A DNA stretch of 7,357 nucleotides from Nocardiopsaceae bacterium (lineage in GTDB: Bacteria; Actinomycetota; Actinomycetes; Streptosporangiales; Streptosporangiaceae): positions 1 to 7,357 of the forward strand of contig JAIRTY010000328.1 in NCBI GenBank assembly GCA_031254715.1, given 5' to 3'. The notes beneath the pieces are model-generated. The model was not told the origin of the DNA and searched no databases. It saw only the letters and a program-made list of their open reading frames with translations. Of the stretch, positions 4,881 through 7,357 are shown piece after piece. How positions within the stretch are numbered: position 1 is the first letter of the stretch; every line of letters starts with the position of its first letter. The position numbers and the translations under genes are program-made.

Positions 4881-7317
4881 CAGCGCGGCCCCCGCCAGGC
4901 CCGGGCCGGTGGCTGGCGGGATGCTGGCGGCGGATCGTCACCCGGTCCAGCCATCCGAACACGTCAAGGACCTCTTGTAGCGCCAGCCTGACCAGAGTCA
5001 GCACCGACGCCGGCAGCAGCCAGGCCTGCCACCGCGCCTGCCATCCGGCAGACCTCGCGATCGCGCGCCGGATCGTGGCGCTGTCAGCCCGCAGTGAGAC
5101 CCCAGCCGCAGGCCGGGGCGCATAAGCCGCCCGTTCAGCCGCGTCAGCCACCCGTTGCAGCGCCGCCTGGTCGGCGGGCGCCAGGCCGAGGGGGCCGGTC
5201 AGGCGGCCGGCCAGGGCCCGGGGGGACTCGCTGGGCCGCGGGGTAATCCGGTAGTCGGCCAGATCGTCGCGGAGCTCCAGCCAGGCAGCGTTCGCCCGCC
5301 CGGCGTCCCCGGACGCCCGCAGCCAGCGCCGCCGCCGGGTCAGGGCGCGGGCCGCGCCCGGCGAGACCAGCAGCAGCGCGGCCAGGCCGGCGACCAGCCA
5401 CCCCACCGGGAACGAGCCGGACCCGTGCCGCCCGGTGCCGCCGCCGGCGCTCTGGCCCGGCAGCCGCCGGATCCGGTTGCCGATCTGGCCCGCGCAGCCA
5501 GGGCTGCCGGGCGGGCAGCTGGCGTTCGCGCTCGCACCGGCAGGGGTTGCGGGGGCAGTCGGCTGCGACGAGCCGGCGGATGCGGCGGGACCGCCGAACG
5601 AGTAGTTGGGAGCGGACGCGGTGGGCTGGCCCACGCCCTCAGTCCCGCCCGGGGTGGGCTCGAACCGGAGCCACCCGGCGCCCTGGAAGAAGAGCTCCGG
5701 CCAGGCATGAGCGTCGTTCGTGCCGACCTGCCAGCGGTTATGGCCGACCGAGACGCCCTGCGTGTAGCCCACGGCCACCCGCGCCGGGATCCCGAGCAGC
5801 CGGGCCAGCACGGCCATCGCGAACGCGAACTGCTGGCAGTACCCGCGCTTGTCCTTGGTGAGGAACTGGATCAGGGCGTTCGCGCTGCGCGGCTGGGGCA
5901 CGCTGAGCGAGTAGGTGAAGTTCCCCGGCCGGGTGAACCACTCCTGCAGCGCCACTGCCTGGCCGTACGGGGTGGTCCGGCCCGCGGTGATGCGGTCGGC
6001 CAGCTTCCGCAGCCCCTGGAAATCCCGCGGCACGGTCAGCGACGAGGCCAGGCTGGCCGACGGGCCCGCGGCCGACCTGAGCAGCTGCTGAGAAGGGTTC
6101 ACCTCCTTGGCGGTGACCTGGTAGCGCAGGCCGCTCAGGCCGGCTCCGGGTGCCAGCACGGTCAGCGAGTTGTGATCCACCCGCCAGTTCCCGTGCACGC
6201 GGACCGCCTGCGCCGGATAGGGAACCGGGAGGTAGCTGATGCCGCCGCCAGCCGGGGCTAGCCGCTGCCCGAGGCTGATGTCCTCGCGCACCAGGGTGCC
6301 CGGCGTCCGCTGGTTCAGCCCGGGCGCCGGCGGCAGCCGCGAGGCCAGCGGGGCGGTGGAGCCGCTGGTGGGCGTCGTCATGGTCCAGGCGTTGTCGCTC
6401 AGCTCGTCGAGCACGTACACCTGCAGGTACGGGGGGACGGGGTCGGCGGTGGTGTAGGTGAGCACGACTTCCTGGTGCGACCGCCGCAGCTGCTGGTTGA
6501 GCTGGGCCAGCGGGTCGGGCAGCTGGATGGGGCCGCCGCCCCCGCCGCCGGAGCCGCCGAGCGAGCTGCCGCCGAACAGCCGGTGCGGCCGCAGGCTGGG
6601 CACTAGCAGCGGTACCAGCAGTGCCAGCACCACTGCGGCCATCCCGACCCGGCGGCCGGACGCGGCGAGCTGGCTGGTGTCCAGCCGGGTGTACGGGCGT
6701 CCGCTCTGCCAGGCGCTCACCAGCCGTCCCCAGAGCCGGACCCGCTCCCGCCCGTCGGCGGCCAGCAGGGCCAGGTAGCCCGCCATGGCCAGGATGAACA
6801 CCAGCGCCGTGCCGGCCGCGCTCGGCTTGGAGCTGGTGGTCTCCGGGACGCAGAACAGGGCCAGCAGCGGCAGGCCGGCCAGGGCCGGGCGGCGCAGCCG
6901 CACCGCGAGCAGGTCCGTCAGCGCCGCGATGATGCCGATGCCGGCGACGGTCAGCAGCAGCACCCCGGGCCTGGGCGGCACCGGCGGCGCGAACCTGCTC
7001 GTCTCCGCCAGCCCCCGCCCGGCCAGCCGCCACAGGTGATGCAGTGAGGCCCCGGTCGGGATCACCCTCGCGCCCGACTGCGCGCCGGCGAACAGGATGT
7101 TCACGTACAGCAGCAGCACCGCCAGGGCCGCGGCCAGGCAGGCCACCGCCGGGATGACGCGCCTGGCGGCCTGGGTGCCGGCGCCGGCGAGCGCGACCAG
7201 TACCACCGCCCCGGCGCTCGCCCAGAACCAGCTGCTGCCCGCCACCACCGAGTACAGCGCGATCGACGCCAGCAGGGTGGCGGCGGCCGCGGCGATCGTC
7301 AGCCGGTGCCGGCTCAT
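4828..7317 (-). CDS. TgpA-like membrane-anchored transglutaminase
   Basis: This 829-residue protein has the full TgpA architecture. The N-terminal membrane domain has about seven hydrophobic segments (near residues 6-26, 30-47, 54-78, 117-139, 145-157, 168-187 and 220-243). A Gly-rich linker at about 248-265 leads to a large extracytoplasmic region. The papain-like transglutaminase core has Cys494 in RGYCQQFAFAMAVLARLLGIPARVAVGY and His537 in NDAHAWPELFF. Glu553 in RFEPTPG is where many family members carry the third triad residue. A Pro/Ser/Ala-rich linker and a further hydrophobic segment (about 636-657) precede a cytoplasmic DUF4129-like domain (about 680-740). The last 35 or so residues are low-complexity. 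Such proteins are essential in Pseudomonas, but their substrate is unsettled; a wall or envelope protein is likely. The ATG overlaps an upstream stop as ATGA, so it is probably coupled to a preceding gene, and it overlaps DUF3040 at its 3' end. Confidence 0.93.
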   Translation of the reverse strand: MSRHRLTIAAAAATLLASIALYSVVAGSSWFWASAGAVVLVALAGAGTQAARRVIPAVACLAAALAVLLLYVNILFAGAQSGARVIPTGASLHHLWRLAGRGLAETSRFAPPVPPRPGVLLLTVAGIGIIAALTDLLAVRLRRPALAGLPLLALFCVPETTSSKPSAAGTALVFILAMAGYLALLAADGRERVRLWGRLVSAWQSGRPYTRLDTSQLAASGRRVGMAAVVLALLVPLLVPSLRPHRLFGGSSLGGSGGGGGGPIQLPDPLAQLNQQLRRSHQEVVLTYTTADPVPPYLQVYVLDELSDNAWTMTTPTSGSTAPLASRLPPAPGLNQRTPGTLVREDISLGQRLAPAGGGISYLPVPYPAQAVRVHGNWRVDHNSLTVLAPGAGLSGLRYQVTAKEVNPSQQLLRSAAGPSASLASSLTVPRDFQGLRKLADRITAGRTTPYGQAVALQEWFTRPGNFTYSLSVPQPRSANALIQFLTKDKRGYCQQFAFAMAVLARLLGIPARVAVGYTQGVSVGHNRWQVGTNDAHAWPELFFQGAGWLRFEPTPGGTEGVGQPTASAPNYSFGGPAASAGSSQPTAPATPAGASANASCPPGSPGCAGQIGNRIRRLPGQSAGGGTGRHGSGSFPVGWLVAGLAALLLVSPGAARALTRRRRWLRASGDAGRANAAWLELRDDLADYRITPRPSESPRALAGRLTGPLGLAPADQAALQRVADAAERAAYAPRPAAGVSLRADSATIRRAIARSAGWQARWQAWLLPASVLTLVRLALQEVLDVFGWLDRVTIRRQHPASHRPGPGGGRAASGHPPDGGATALPSAP

Positions 7318-7357
7318 GCCGTCGGCCGTTCCGCCCTGGCCGCCGCGACGGGGGCCG
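7314..7357 (-). CDS. C-terminal end of an upstream gene, probably DUF58-type (partial)
   Basis: On the - strand a frame entering from the window edge reads APVAAARAERPTA and stops at a TGA inside the ATGA shared with the transglutaminase start. Thirteen residues cannot identify a protein. The DUF58 suggestion rests only on the well-known DUF58-TgpA gene order and the 4-nt overlap typical of that pair. Other frames here are open too, so the feature itself is an inference. Confidence 0.45.
   Translation of the reverse strand, partial: APVAAARAERPTA

Noticed and set aside
5155..6261. 368-codon + strand open frame opposite the transglutaminase gene
   Set aside because: It is Arg/Gly/Ala/Pro-rich without motifs and lies entirely over the transglutaminase core, whose Cys, His and Glu residues are intact on the other strand.
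5738..7033. 431-codon - strand open frame within the transglutaminase gene
   Set aside because: It is an out-of-frame shadow on the same strand, with low-complexity Ala/Gly/Arg sequence and no domain.
1..7357. CRISPR array, tRNA/rRNA genes, insertion sequences, attachment sites, toxin-antitoxin pairs
   Set aside because: I found no regularly spaced repeats, no tRNA-like clover arms, no transposase motifs and no terminal inverted repeats. The coding content is ordinary chromosomal housekeeping.

Overview
The window is very GC-rich, with strong G/C preference at third codon positions and frequent GTG starts. Together with the gene content (efp-nusB, a DUF3040 protein, a TgpA-type transglutaminase), this points to a chromosome of a high-GC actinomycete. 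I cannot name the genus from the sequence.

Left block (1-1263, + strand): the 3' end of an M24 metallopeptidase (aminopeptidase P/prolidase type), then efp (elongation factor P), then nusB (antitermination factor). They are closely spaced and co-oriented, the usual actinobacterial pepP/Q-efp-nusB order, which couples translation of proline-rich proteins with rRNA antitermination. A membrane protein resembling the VC0807/DUF3159 type follows on the - strand. Its 3' end overlaps the end of nusB by 23 bp.

Middle block (1907-4272): a divergent intergenic region of about 284 bp separates the membrane-protein gene from a two-gene + strand operon. It carries a probable leaderless promoter for the membrane gene and several GC-rich dyads ahead of the operon. 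The operon encodes a class I SAM-dependent methyltransferase and, 6 nt downstream, a Y-family DNA polymerase IV (dinB) with intact catalytic residues and a candidate clamp-binding motif.

Right block (4273-7357): a short, relatively A+T-rich spacer with a plausible promoter leads into a small two-pass DUF3040 membrane protein on the + strand. Convergent to it, and overlapping it by 53 bp, is a long TgpA-like membrane transglutaminase on the - strand. The transglutaminase start overlaps, as ATGA, the stop of an upstream frame that only just enters the window. By family context this is probably a DUF58 protein.

The window is mostly compact housekeeping chromosome. I see no CRISPR array, insertion sequence, integrase, tRNA, rRNA or toxin-antitoxin pair. 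The parts worth a second look are the structured leader of the methyltransferase-dinB operon, that operon itself, and the two overlapping convergent gene ends.
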